Assembly (NCBI GenBank): GCA_013176395.1
Contig: JABMLP010000008.1
Span: 744,001 to 808,000 of the forward strand
Reading direction: 5' to 3'
Source: Venturia oleaginea
Lineage: Eukaryota; Ascomycota; Dothideomycetes; Venturiales; Venturiaceae
DNA: 64,000 nucleotides
Part shown: in pieces, positions 25,301 to 37,500 of the stretch
Position numbering within the stretch: the first letter of the stretch is position 1
Layout: each line of letters starts with the position of its first letter
Made by a program: the position numbers and the translations under genes
Notes under the pieces: model-generated
The model's database searches: none
Told to the model about the DNA's origin: nothing
What the model saw: the letters and a program-made list of their open reading frames with translations, nothing else

Positions 25301-25575
25301 GGTGCTTACGGACGCGCTGCCGAATCTTCTGTTGAATAAGATTGGGCTTGATACTTTGCTTGAGAGAGTCAGTCTTACCATTCATTCTATTTCCAGTCAA
25401 AGATGAGTACTAACACCCATACCAGGTTCCCGACAACTACCTCCGAGCCATTTTCGGCTCTTTCCTTGCAAGTCGCTTCATCTACGAGTATGGCATTTCA
25501 GCTAGTCAATTCGAATTCTTCTCGTTCATGAACAAGCGCATGGTCAACATCCGAAGTGCTGGTGTAACTTTCTAG
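22314..25575 (+). CDS. GDH2: NAD-dependent glutamate dehydrogenase
   Basis: Oxidises glutamate to 2-oxoglutarate and ammonium with NAD+, the catabolic route that lets the fungus use glutamate and proline as nitrogen and carbon source. Two exons, 22314-25367 and 25426-25575, give 1,067 aa, within the range of the large fungal Gdh2 type. The 58-nt intron has donor GTCAGT; phase 0 joins LLER to VPDNYLRAIFGS. Landmarks are ARGGIRIVKSR at about 561, PEGGSKGVILLD at about 602, LGPDENTADLVDW, GGIPHDKYGMTT, the dinucleotide-binding TGGPDGDLGSNE at about 734, and PCGGRPESID. The N-terminal 60 residues are poorly ordered, with a Pro/His-rich stretch; no mitochondrial presequence is obvious. The start is the first ATG in frame after an upstream stop. 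No lesion seen. Confidence 0.95.
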
Positions 25576-26262
25576 TCTGACATATTACTGTACTGGTTGG
25601 ATCTTGGGAACTCTTTTCTGGTGTTTGGATTGGGACTGGTATAGCATTGGTATGGCAATGGATCAAAAGCTGCATAGCTATGTGTAATGACACTTAAATG
25701 ATCTCGACCTTTTGTAAGAGCATGGCAACTTTCACAAACAAATTCCGAAAAATTAGTAACATTAATCTGAAATTGAGGATGATGAAGCATATTCAGGTGT
25801 GGATCAAGGGTATGAGAACTGGTAGGACTATCTCCATGACGCTCTGCAGTAAGGTTAATGTTCAAGCAGATCAATATACAAAATGGTGTGTTTACAAATA
25901 ACGCATCAAGATCATGGGGTATCATACTCTTACCCCTATTTTTTCTTCTCGCTCGGCGACTTCTGCAGGTGTTATTCTCTATACGTGCGTACTTCTCATT
26001 CTGCTCGGCGAGTCCTGCGGAGACGATTTCCCATACATGCACACGTAGTTTTCAAGGATGGGCTTTTTTTTGGAGGGCGATGTGAATGGCTGCTGTTTAC
26101 TGAGCGTCATAGCTGGTAACTGCGCTCTATGTCTTCTGGGCTTGGTGGTGAGAAGCAGACTCAATGTTGAATGTTCTGTTCCTCTCCGACTGTTTTCTCG
26201 CTCTTGGGAGGTGAGCTGAGTGGCAAGGTATCCAGTATCTCATTCAACATCTTCTCACGGAC
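25576..26262. other. intergenic, GDH2 3' flank
   Basis: AT-rich stretch after GDH2 with only short frames on both strands. No RNA gene or repeat family recognised. Confidence 0.45.
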
Positions 26263-26709
26263 CTAGGGGTCGTGAGAGACGATCTGACCTGCATGTTGAA
26301 AAGTCACTGCTTCGCCCTCCTCCTCCTCCTCCTCACTCGTGGAAGAGTCAGCTGGGTGGCGAGGTAAATAGTCAAGGTATATTCAGTTTCTCAGCCAAAT
26401 GCTGTCGCCTATGACCGCCGGGTTTGAGCTTGAGAACCAGGTTGGGATGCTGTAAAGTCTCTGCGTCTGTTTCTTCCTCAGTGGAAATGAGTGGCGAGAT
26501 GAACGGTGAGCTAGGTAGCCAGCCCTCCTTGCGTGATCGGCCAAAGCTTTTCGTAGGTCCATTCTGAATCTTTCCGGGAGTTTTGTGGCTGCTTCTTCGC
26601 CAAGCTCGTGGTCACCGTCTACATCACTGCCGAGAGGAATATGTGGTTTATCTAGTGATGGGGCATCGATCCAGGCGAGAGTCTCGAACAAACATGCAGA
26701 AAGAATCAA
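26263..26709 (-). CDS. hypothetical protein, exon structure unresolved
   Basis: Protein-like text appears on the minus strand in more than one frame, suggesting a small spliced gene. The right part reads IDAPSLDKPHIPLGSDVDGD. A second frame continues SPFISPLISTEEETDAETL then LQHPNLVLKLKPG, and can be spliced across a 64-nt intron (26415-26352) to ADSSTS, a run of six Glu and AVTFQHAGQIVSHDP, stopping at 26263. The switch between the first two frames may be an intron with a weak GTAGAC donor near 26622 or a frameshift. No ATG opens the right-hand frame, so a 5' exon or start is missing. The family is not recognised. The acidic run is encoded by a CCT/AGG microsatellite. Confidence 0.35.
26316..26333. 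repeat. (CCT)6 microsatellite
   Basis: Six perfect CCT units, reading AGG/GAG on the minus strand and encoding a Glu run if the surrounding minus-strand gene is real. Confidence 0.8.
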
Positions 26710-26897
26710 AATTTGAGGCCAGTAATTCTTCTAATACAGTTTAGCAGTATCCTTGTTTGTGAGATACTTGTATCTTTGATATAGTGGAGCAGGGCTGTCA
26801 CAAAAGAACGATAAAGTCTTATATATCCTATTCAACACATCAATATGCTTACTCAAAAGCGGAGAACAGTCCTAGGTACCAAGAACAAGAAGCCACC

Positions 26898-27302
26898 ATG
26901 TCCACCCTCTTCAAATCCGTCATCCGCCCCAAAATCGAAAAAAAGTTTCTCATCCAAGAAGAAATAAAAACCCAAATCGACAATCTGATACCACAATTCA
27001 AAGCCCTCCACTGCGTAATTGGAAGCGATTTCTCTTTCAGTTGCGACCCACCCAGAGGTGAAGTATTGAACAAATCAGAATTACTGTATCTGATTACTGT
27101 GTGGCATGCCTGGAAACTAACGGAAAGAGATTTCTACCTGTTGAATCGGGGGATCACGAAGGATGGGGTTCGGAGGGAGTTTGAGGGGTGGTATCAGGTT
27201 ATACAGAATCATTTTCGGAAGGAGGGGTTGAGATTTAGGGAGGGTGAATGTGAGATTGTTTGGAGGCCTGGTGAGAGGTCTGGGTCGTTTAGTTGGAAAT
27301 AG
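26898..27302 (+). CDS. hypothetical protein, 134 aa
   Basis: Start at ATG 26898 is in good context (GCCACCATG); the frame is open further upstream, but that text is not protein-like. The product starts MSTLFKSVIRPKIEKKF, is rich in charged and aromatic residues (VWHAWKLTERDFYLLNRG at about 70-90, FEGWYQVIQNHFRKEGL at about 100-116) and looks like a compact folded domain. No signal peptide, membrane segment or known motif. No intron needed. Family not recognised. Confidence 0.55.
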   Translation: MSTLFKSVIRPKIEKKFLIQEEIKTQIDNLIPQFKALHCVIGSDFSFSCDPPRGEVLNKSELLYLITVWHAWKLTERDFYLLNRGITKDGVRREFEGWYQVIQNHFRKEGLRFREGECEIVWRPGERSGSFSWK

Positions 27303-27658
27303 CTTTTTTGATCTGGTGACGGTGATGACGAGCTATTCGCACTGAGGAACTAATTTGAATGTTGTGGAATCTGAACTTTGCAATTCTGCGGGTATAGACT
27401 GACTTGCGGAGATGAATGCTGTCACAGGTGGAAATGTTTGTGCGCGATTCTTTTTGCTGCTTTGCCGATTTTTGCCCGTTGATGGAATTGTCTCTATCGT
27501 CTTATCGAGTTTGACGTTTTTAGTCTGACAAAGAGATTATTATTTGAGATAGTCAAAGAACTAGAGATCAAGCCCCATCCGCATTGATAATTTCAACACT
27601 CCTCGATCCAGTATATTAAGCTCTCCCACCACCCAAGGGTATTAAGCAGTCATTCGAA

Positions 27659-28227
27659 ATGTCAGAACAGGAAAGCAACAGACCGGCTTCCCAGGTCGCG
27701 CAAGGCCAGATTACTACGCAGCCACCCCCGGTTCCCCCTACACACAATCCAAGGGTGCGGTTCCAAAGCCTCATCGAAGCAGACTTCAATACCCAACGGA
27801 GTGCTACTATGGAAGGCTTCGATGCTTCTACTACGGGACCAGTAGCTATATCCGTACATCCCTTACCTGAACTACAGAAACTTAACTCTCAAGTTTATGC
27901 CAAACTCATGGCGAGAAGTATCTTCTGTGACCTAAGGTTTTCTGGGATTGTTGAGATTCCAGATTTCGATCCATTCTCTGACGACATTGAGGTGGAGGCT
28001 AATTTCCCAGAAGGCGTCCCCCAGCCTATGAAGATGTAGAAAATGTCGTTGTGGCGGTGTCCAATCTCAAAGCTTGGGCTCACGTTTACAATGATGTCCA
28101 GGAGCGTATGAATTGGCTCGATATTGAGAAGCTTTTTCAGAAGAGACTGAAAGCGGAGTGGAAGACCATTGAGGTGGATGGTTTCGAGATGCCTTGTAAG
28201 GAAAAGGGGACGTCCACAGTATGGTAG
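27659..28227 (+). pseudogene. hypothetical gene broken by a -1 frameshift
   Basis: The first frame opens MSEQESNRPASQ, has a Pro-rich N-terminus (about residues 20-35) and folded-looking text to FDPFSDDIEVEANFPEG, then stops at 28039. From 28021 the next frame carries on with equally good text: AYEDVENVVVAVSNLKAWAH, then WLDIEKLFQKRLKAEWKTIEV, stopping at 28227. That second frame is closed by TAA at 28000, so the shift must lie between 28003 and 28027. A run of five C at 28018-28022 is the likely site; one more C would restore the frame. No intron of usable size fits. A GTAAGG donor at 28196 could instead splice the 3' end to about 28320. The family is unknown. A young pseudogene, an assembly error in the C run, or recoding are all possible. 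Confidence 0.5.
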
Positions 28228-28670
28228 CCAAAGACAATTTGAGGTCCTAGAAGGTAGAAAAACATCAGCGGGAGAATAGCAGAGGTAGAATGGCTTCGAA
28301 TAGGCTTTATCGCGGCATGATTATACGTGCCAGCATCGTATCAACGGCAGTCAGAGATAATCTTGATGATGTTTCAAAGGCTCGAGTGAAAGTCGGGACG
28401 AAAGAGTTACAGGCGCAGTGCCGCGCTAGAACACGTTGGCTGTATAGGGCAGTTTCATGATTATCAATTCCCCTTCACCACCTCCTCTTCTTCCCATTAA
28501 TTCTCTCTGCCTGTATACTGCTTCCTCTGCATCACTCAATCACTTAAAGCACATCGAAATTCTCAGTTGCGAGCCTCTGGAACCTTGGTCATGATACTTG
28601 TAGTAACCGTCAAAGTCTTGGAAAGATTGACAATAAATCGAAGTACGCTGTAATCGGCTACTCTTCCAAT
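28228..28670. other. intergenic with a 56-codon frame
   Basis: Contains a short open frame at 28290-28460 (MASNRLYRGMIIRAS...) of uncertain status, possibly part of the preceding broken gene, and the promoter of the ankyrin gene. Nothing else seen. Confidence 0.35.
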
Positions 28671-30166
28671 ATGTTGCTCCTTGACCTGCCTCCCGAGATT
28701 TTCCAGGCCATTCTCATTGAGTCTGTCAAAACGCGTGGCTTGAAGCGAGGAGTTAGATTAAGACTTATAAACAGTAAGTACTAGGGCTAATCAAGCCTTG
28801 ATTTTGCGATTCCTGACATGCACGACCAGAATTCTTCTCTCAAGAGGTCATTTGGGCCATCTCCAAGTCAGGATTGCTGAAAGATCATTGCAATCATCCA
28901 TACCAAGGATCGCCTCCTGGGGATTATCTTCTTCCTGGAGCCCTCGAGGGTAGGGACGACGAGCAGGGCAGATACACCTTACAGATCCTACGGCAATTGG
29001 CCGATAAACTTTGCTCACTAATTAACAATTCGGACCAAGAAACCTGGAAGAAATATTTGGTGGAATTGTGTTCCTTGGTTGCAGATGCACATCCATGTTT
29101 TACAACAGTCTTTCCTTCGGGCAAACAGATCGTTACCAATGAGACGAAACCGTTGGCGATGGATGCTCATCTCCAAGCTGCAGCTGCCCATTTCAACATC
29201 ATTCCTGTTATCAAGCAATTGATCACGACGGGAGTCTGGAAAGACGGAAGCACCGCTCGCATGACATCGAGCGCCCTACTCGGAAGTGCTTCATTTCTTG
29301 CCGCGAAAGCAGGCAACAGCGAGATCCTCTCTATGCTTACAGAGGGTTCGTTTGCACCAACCAAGGTTCGACGGAATGTACGCCGCGGTCTTCTAGCTAC
29401 CGCATCAGCCGCAGGCCACGTCGATGCCGTCCGAGTCCTTCTGAAGCGAAAACGCAATCCCGACTGTACCGACGCAGAGTTTCGGATGTATCTTGTCAGG
29501 GCTTTGAGAACACCAAGTCTCGAGGTGTATGAGGAGATCAGAACTGCGATTCACGAACTTGGCCAGACACCGATAACGCAGAGATACGGGAAAGTGTTCG
29601 GCACCAAGTCGTTCTTCCAGACCATGTTCAAGACCTGCGTTTGGGAAGGGTGGATACCCATGGCGGTGTATTTCTTGGATTTTGGAGCTCCAGTCAATTC
29701 ATGCCGCGAGAACGGCATCACTGCTGCATTCATCAACAACAGCCCTCTCGCGTATGCTTGTCGCACAGGTAATTATTCCATGGTACGAATGCTTCTCAAT
29801 CGTGGTTTAGAAGCCACTTATGCATTGTTATATGCTGCAGCGGGCGGCAACCTTGCTCTCGTGAAGCTGTTATTGGATCATGGCTGCAATCCAAATGAGG
29901 GATATCCACCGCCCATCGCTTGGGCCGTGGATCTCGAGCACGAAGCAATGTTCAATCTGTTGCTTGAAAGCGGGGCAGAAATGAAGCTTCCTTCCGCCAG
30001 GCAAGATATCATTGCACGAGCAAGAGGCGCCGGGTTAGAATCGATGCTCGCACTGATACGCGACAAGGAAGGAATTGATCCTTACGGATCTCCGTATTCC
30101 ACACCCGCGCCACGCCCGAGGAAGCTTTGCCTAAGTTGTGAGTACTTGGCCGAGGATGAGGAATGA
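28671..30166 (+). CDS. ankyrin-repeat protein with F-box-like N-terminus
   Basis: Two exons, 28671-28773 and 28830-30166, with a 56-nt intron (GTAAGT donor), give 479 aa. The N-terminus MLLLDLPPEIFQAILIESV is the LPxEI-type start that fungal ankyrin and F-box proteins often share; a complete F-box is not visible. A C-terminal block from about residue 310 has ankyrin repeats, clearest as SPLAYACRTGNYSMVRMLLNRG, LLYAAAGGNLALVKLLLDHG and IAWAVDLEHEAMFNLLLESG. Weaker repeats lie in residues 95-190. The tail contains a CLSCEYL pair of cysteines. It probably mediates protein binding; the partner is unknown. Such genes are numerous and fast-evolving in filamentous fungi. No signal peptide or transmembrane segment. 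Confidence 0.8.
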
Positions 30167-33027
30167 TGAAATAGTAAGGCAACGACCCGGGAGGAAAGAG
30201 GAGAGGACAGATTGGTTAGAAAGATGGGACCGAATGACATCAAAGTTGGACGAGGATAAGTCAGCTGAAGAAATCCAGGCTCAGAGGCTCGGACATACTG
30301 TTGGACCGAGCCTCGAATACAGAATCAAGTCTGGCGGTTCAGATCAATGTTGCAAAGTTCCTGGCGATATCATTCGAGGCTTGTTGGTATGCCATTGATC
30401 TTGCCATCTTGTAGAGCTCATTTATGATTCATTGTAGTTTATATCGTTCACTTCAGCAACACTGCACCTGCTCTATCGGTGTCACGTCACAAGGTGGATG
30501 AGAACGCATTCCTAAACATGTCTCTCACTCGGCTGGTCTGAAATCCCTCAGACCATCCACGATCCCCTTGCTGGAGCTCAAATGACCCCAAACTTGAATG
30601 TCTGATCTCTTGACTGGCGGACCGCGGTACTATGGTACAGCGAGCTCAACTCGGCCCGTCTAAAAATCAGATCCTATTTATGGGTGCCGATAATCTCGCG
30701 ATCGCGGTCCGACGACACGATTATGCAGAACAATTTCCAGACCTAGTGACGTGATAGGATCTTGTTGACCTGACAGCGGAGCGGTTCGTTCCAGTCGCGC
30801 CAATAACTGCAAGCGATCCTGATTCAATCCAGTAGTGTACCAAATCCAACACCACATCTAAGCCCGGTATAGCCTGCCACCACTGCATCGAGTGGAACAC
30901 TAATTCTATCCCCGCTTTCCACACTCTTCATCTGGTAGCGAGATCGGGTGACGGGTGCGGGCATTCAAGAGAGAAAGTCGTCGCGAGTTCACCCAAACAA
31001 AGTCTAGACGGAGGCGTTCGCGGACCAAAATCAATGCGCACAACTCTCAACCTTGGTTGTAAACTCCTATGCTCTTGCGTTTATTCCCGCTGGTAACGTT
31101 GAATGCATGACGGTGATATTGTCGCACCCATGATCCGTCTCCTCACGGTTCTCTCCCCAGATTATCATTGCGTCGAAACTGCAGGAGACTACGATGCTGG
31201 ATACATACTTCCGATGGGCTTGCGCAGGCACGCAGGCACGCAGGGAAGAGGAGAATAAGACTCACTTGCGGTATAACGGTCCCTAGAAATTAGCATTATA
31301 TTCCACAGCTGAAACTACCTACAACAATCACCTCTTCAGCCCATGATCTAGAGGGAAGTGGAGGTAACCTCGCTCGGAGAAATCCCAGGATAGAGAAAGT
31401 CGAGACCAAAGTCATCGGAAAAGCTCGCCTCGATAGATCGTAGTATCACAATATCTTCCCCATTATCGGGATATCATCGGGGTACTAATACCAGTCCCAA
31501 CCATGTCCTCCAGCTCAACTTGGCACCCGTACCAACTCTGTCCCTTGTCGACGTCCGATACGGAACCCTGCTGTGGCTGTCCCTAGTCAGCCAGCTGTGC
31601 TGCGGAAAGGATAATTACCGTCTCCACAGGTTACTACTGTGATCGGATTAACGATAGGTTACAGAGCTGCCTCATTCGTTCGCCGTATCGCGATAACAGT
31701 TCATGTTCTTGGTAGCGAAGAGAATGAGAGATGTGAGATCTGTACAGGGATCTACGAATCGATAAAGAAATCGTGGAGGGGAAGGGGTTCAACCACGCAA
31801 CAACGCCATGGATCGTGATGGCCTTTGTTCAGGCGAGTGCACGATAAGGCTTTTGCGAGAGGGAAAAAAGAGAATATGTGATGCCAAGTCATTGTGTCTC
31901 AGGTTTGGTTTGTGATGATCATGGTCATGGTGATGGGACGTTGAGACATCGAGAAGTTTCGAGTTGGTATTTTGGGGGTCCACGTGGGATTTGAAAACTG
32001 AATGGAACAAGTGAGAAAAAGGATACCATTTCATTGTGCCATGTTCTAGATCTTGCTCGTTATGGTGTGCCATGATTTTGTGATTCCGGACGAGAATGTT
32101 GGTATTGTGGATGGTGTGCGAAGCAGAGGCTCGCACGACTTCGACTACTCCGTCGTAACCTTTCCCTACTGCAGGTGAGAATAAACTGAAGTTAATCTTC
32201 CTAGCCTGGAGGTCCGTGTATTCTCTTCCCTCGTCCCCTATTCACTTGACGGAAGTCTCATCTCGAAGTATAGTCCCCGAAATAGATATCGATATCAATC
32301 CCGATGTAAGTATCATAAATTGAATGAAACATCTGTAGATCGAGAAGAAACGCAAACATCGAGCCGTTGGGTGGATCGTAAGAAGACTTGAAACGAGTAT
32401 GCATGTCACAAAACAGAATCAACCAAAAAAAATTGTTCAAATACCTTCCTATCTTTCTCATTGGAGTATCTACCATGTCCCTCATTTATGGCATCATCAA
32501 CCACATAAATCTATCAATTGTACATCGTTATGACAGCGTGAATCCGTACCCGCGAAGTTTGTCGCTGTTGACCCATGATCCACCAATCCATGTCATGCTC
32601 AGTTCCTGAAAAGTCAACGTGCTAAGTACAGTAGCCCCAAAAGAAATGCTATCGCATGGAAGTGCAAAAAGACGCCGTGGAGAAATAATACACGGCAGCG
32701 GCGCTTGACCAGGGTGGATTATCGCCTGTAAAAGTGAAGTTTAAAAGATACCGAATAAGAAAAACAAAGAATCGCCGTGTGGGTAGTCGTTAAAAGAACT
32801 TTTGTTTTCTCGCGAGAGATGCCGTCTTCCGCCGTGTCGTACCGTGCTGATGTACCGATGTGTGGTTGAACTGAAAAAATGGATGATGATTGTGGGGAGT
32901 GGTGATGCTGCAATGGAGCCGCCATTGAGCGGAGAGCCAGTTGAGGAGTGCCCAATGGTCTGAGGAGGAAAATTCATGCGCGCACCGTGGAAGCTTGCGA
33001 CGCAGAACAGTAAAAAGAACAAGATTG
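30167..33027. other. 2.9-kb gene-poor interval
   Basis: No convincing gene. The best frame is at 31789-32073 minus (94 codons from its first ATG, with a histidine/aspartate-rich stretch STSHHHDHDHH), which I rate below 0.25. A short tandem of GCAGGCAC-like units lies near 31223-31245. No transposase-like text, inverted repeats or tRNA signature seen. The region just upstream of 33.0 kb is the 3' flank of the next gene. Confidence 0.45.
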
Positions 33028-34550
33028 TCATACACCACCTGCGCGTCTCTCAAAAGCGTCGCGTTGCCTCCTCATTTCTTCGGGATCAAACATCGGCAAT
33101 CCAGTGCCGCCCCGAAGACTGCTCTGGCTCGAATTGCTTTGCTTGAGATCGCCCAGTGCGCCGAGACTCTTCATCTTACGCAGCCGTGACATCGTTGTTT
33201 TGGTAGATGTAGCGTTGCCATTCTCTTGCTCCAGGTCATGGTAAGTCCGCTGTGGGATGATCTCGTTGATTTCGACTTTTGGCTTTGGTCTCATTTTGCG
33301 AAATTCACGTGCGATGCGCTCCAGCGTGCTACCGCCTTTGCCGATCGGGGTGCCAGGCCGTGAGGATTGCTGTGAGAACTGCGAAAATGAGGACTTAGTG
33401 CTACTTGTGGATGCATTTTTGCTGTGAAGACTGTCGTTGCCCATGCTGATACCGGAGTCGACCTTGCGGCCTTTGCGCTTGTCAGTGCCAATATCCATGA
33501 CATCCATGGATTCCTCGCTTGGTGGAAGCAATGGTCGAGTTGGGTTGTAGGGAACGTTGTTGACGTCCCAGCATTCGTTGATCATGCCGTTGGCTAGAGT
33601 GAGATATTGCGTGAGCGTGCGCTTGACTGCAGGCCATCCGGTGGCCTCGCTTTCGAGCTTGTTCTGGCTGATCAGATTGTTCAAACAGTCTTTGTTGCCA
33701 CGTCTCTCTACTGTTTGGATGTACTTGAAAAACCCATCGCGTTGTTTCGTGAGAATTGGGATGGTAAGCTTTGCCGTTGGCTGCGTTGACATTACAGGAG
33801 GGTACAGTGTGTTCAACATGGCATGGCAGTTGTGCTTGTGGAATGGCTCGAGGCACATTTCGTTGATGAGTATCTATGATGGTCAGCTGTGGATCACTGG
33901 AGTGAATCAACGATCAGACGTACCCATCTCCTTAGAGAGATGTACAAGTTAGTATATAGAGCTTCGACTTTGCGTTCCTTGTTCTCCAGACTCTCCACCC
34001 AATCCGCCACTGACACGTTCCACTCCTTGAGTTGTTCTTGACGTTCTGGTGATTCCAACGTGCCCTCATCGATCCCTATCCTCCTCAAAGAAGTGGCGAT
34101 TTCTTTCCTTCTTCTCGACTCCAAATCCCTAAGGTAGTCCAGAGCAGTAAGGGACTGCGGGAAATCGACCATCTCCAGCTGAACAGGGAAACATCGATTC
34201 AAGAAAGACGTTACAAAGGCTGGCGGTAATGATGACTGTTGTGGAGGCAGCTTTGAGATTTCGCTCATGAGTGCAGAGGTGAATTGCGTCGTGGCAGCTT
34301 GGTAGTCCCGTGGAAAGGTGGGCGATGTTGGAGAAATTCGAACAGATGAAGTTGGACTTCCTGACCGGCTTTGGTTCGGCACTGGCTGTGCTCTTGGGGC
34401 GCAGTTGAGAGTGTACATAGTTCGGAGCGGTATCTCGTATGTCCCAGGATATGACTGAAGGTGTTCGAGGATAAGTGCATACGATGCGCCGGAGTTTGTG
34501 GATTTGGAGGACTCGTTTGAGCTCTTTCGAGAGTGAGCAAAGACGGACAT
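33028..34550 (-). CDS. conserved-looking fungal protein of unknown function
   Basis: Two exons on the minus strand joined across a 50-nt intron at 33923-33874 (GTACGT donor, phase 0, joining ISLRRW to ILINEMC). From the first in-frame ATG at 34550 (MSVFAHSRKSS) the protein is about 490 aa. The frame is open for another 27 codons upstream and reads like protein (FIPTTTGRPPEV), so an upstream 5' exon may supply the true start. Residues 1-80 and the last 150 are Ser/Pro-rich and probably disordered and phosphorylated. The middle (LTALDYLRDLESRRRKEIA, then VADWVESLENKERKVEALY, then the region after the intron) is helical and well ordered. No signal peptide or enzyme motif. I do not recognise the family. 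Confidence 0.75.
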
Positions 34551-37500
34551 GACCTCGGGTGGGCGACCAGTCGTCGTCGGAATAAAAGTGTTTAGGTCTG
34601 TCGATGAATGGGCAGGATTGTTGGTGTTCACACGATGCAGACCTCTAGTGTAGCGGAGGCAATGTTTGTTTATGTTTTTGTTTATGCCGTGTGGTGTGTG
34701 TGGTGTGTTGAGTTGAAATTCGCTTCCAATGCGGAATAGGTAATCTGGCGACGTGTGTGGACCGCGTCAAAGTTTGGTACAGTAAAGAAGGCAGCCGTTG
34801 GAAAATCAATAGACGGGTGGATGATGATGACTTTGAAGAGAGAGTTCGACAAGGACCAGTGGCAGCAAAATGAAGTCAATCCCTCGCGGTTGCTTCGCCC
34901 CCTTGTACAAGTTGACTTGTTTGATTCAGGATCCGATTGCACGCGGGATCCAGAGTCTCACAGATGGCCTTCTGAACGCACGATGGTGGCGACGTCAGGT
35001 TTTCCAGTGGTCCAAGGCCGAAAGACAAAGTGGTCGGAGCGGAACCAGGGAGTATGCGCTGGATATATCGTGGGGCTGGGATACTCGTTTGTCTTCACGC
35101 TTCGAAATTGGAATCACAACTTCCGTCGCTGCATCGATTCGTTCCGACCTCTCATAAGTGCCCCAAATGTCGCGACTCGTCACTTGTCGGGATCGATGGT
35201 GCTTTTTTCGAGACAGAATGTGCGAGGCCGGCAAACAGGAATGTGGGCGAGGTGATTCGAGGCGAGGGCGATGGATTCACGCAAACGAACGTGTAGTTTT
35301 CGAGAATAGGAGGCCGAGTTTCACAACAACGAGCAGTATGGGCTATGCATCTGGTTATAGGCACGACTACCGTCGCTACTGTCAGTCCTTTTTGCGATTC
35401 TGGCGTGGGCAGGCACTGGCACTGGCAGCCACTTCAAAAAGGCTTTCTACCCATCCGTCGTGTTTTTAGCCTCTATCTCTCCTGCATGGACGCATCTAGG
35501 TGGAGGCTGCGACGCCTAGGGCTCCTTGCACCGGGATTTGGCCAAGACACCGGAGTTGCTCCCAGCTCCCAACTCCCAACTCCCCTCCAGCCCTCGTCCC
35601 TGCGAAGAACTGGCTGCTACGCTTTTTCCAGCAGATCCCCCGCTCTCGTCATGCTCGCAATCAATATTCGTGAGGTCGTCGACTCGTTGCTGCATAGGGC
35701 TTTCATATATCCAGTCACTGTCTCTCACTACTCTATATTGCATCTTACCGCGTTCACGCTTCTACCATGCAGGGACTAAGAGGTATTCGAGGCCATCACC
35801 AGTCCCTACAGCATGTGGAGACTCGCCATATGGCTGGTGATGGTACCCTTATCTGAGTCCAGCAATGGGGTTGGGCCCGTCCCCGTCTTCCCTCAATTCC
35901 CTGAGCCTGAGCAGAAGATTGAAGGGAGCATGCGAGTGGGCGAGCGATTACTCTGCCTTAGAGGCGCGCTGTCACAAACATATGTTTAATCCTCCCCTTG
36001 CCGCCATTGATGTTTGCAACATCTGGATCAAGGACTTCGTCACGTTTGGCGAAACATTCGTTTGCTGCATTGCATGTGCATTCGACAAGGGAACGGGCGG
36101 GACTTACTTCCGCGTTGACCGACGCACGCTAGAGGGCAGTTCGACTCAGGTACCACGCCCACGCCAGAAAGATCAGTATAACCACTGCCTAGGTATCAGC
36201 AGACGCTGGACCGATGAGACGTCATGCATGTTTCTGCGATATGTCTCAAAGACAGTTTCGATTCAATTTCTGATCCAGCCTCCTCACCCGCTCTCAATGC
36301 TGTGCAACCTGAACCGGTGCGTGCTTGACCCGTCAATCTGGATCTGTCGCCTGCACAGTGCACACCCATGTGCGCCCGTTTATTTACTCATCAAGCACTC
36401 CGATAGCCATCAACCATCAACCAATCAAAATCTTGACCTGTCCATGCGGGCGGATGCGGGCCTGAGTTCGCCTGATAATTCGGGATACTCAACTTGCCTG
36501 TTTGGGCGTAATGATGTGTAGCTCACCCACGAAAGCAGCCGCCGCCCTCTCGGATAGCGATTGACATGTTCAAGCTGTTCACATGGAGCTATCCAGGATC
36601 AAGCTTGTAGAGCAACATTCGTGTTCTGTATGGAGATTAAAGGAGACTTTCGATATCAAATCGTTCGTTGGTTACCAGAGTACGAATCTTGCAATCGATC
36701 CGGACGGTGTACGTGCCGCTGGAGTCTTCCGCTTGCCCATGTCCTCCTCCTCCGATGAGATGGGATGGTCACAAATTACTGAAACTAAAAGGACTTTGTA
36801 CTTTATCTCGATCAGGTATTCATAACAATCAGATTCAACACGACGTCCTGTCATTTTTTAGTCTTTGGCGATGAAGATACAATCGATAAATATGCCCACC
36901 TTGACCACTCTGTCGGTTTTGCTGCAAGAGGACCCTTTGGGTTATGACTGTGGCCCACCATTTTTTGGAAAATGCAGACGCCATCGACGGAGGAAACTGC
37001 ATGGTTTCTTCCTAACAATGACCGCTTTTCGGACGCAACCCCATCTCATCATTACTGACCTTCACAGCCACAGCCATGATGCAGTCCCAAGATTGAGGTT
37101 CACATCGTTCCCGGAGCATACCCACCATGAAGGTCCACAAGAAAGGTTCACGACGGGATAAAGCCCAGCCAGCCACCAGGTTGAAACAGCGAGAACTGCC
37201 CTGTGGCTGTGACAATTTTGCGGCCTGTACGAACAGGAGACAATTTTCTCACCCGAGAATTGGGTCGAAAACTATGGGGTTTGTTGGTAGGCGAGTGCTA
37301 GCCTTATGGGGCGGTGTTGAGTTTTGGTAGGTTTGAGATAACGAGTAGCGAGCAGGACGGAGTATAAAATTGAATAAAATTGAAACTCATGGAAATATCA
37401 GAATTTCCTACTAGGAGTACTCCGTACATTAAGCTTCATTTCAATTGGCCCAATGATGAGATACATTCGTCCCGCGAAACGTCGTTGCTGCCGTCAGGTA

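Noticed and set aside
35865..36521. 218-codon plus-strand frame
   Set aside because: The translation is rich in Cys, Trp and Arg without repeats, domains or helical pattern; it looks like chance.
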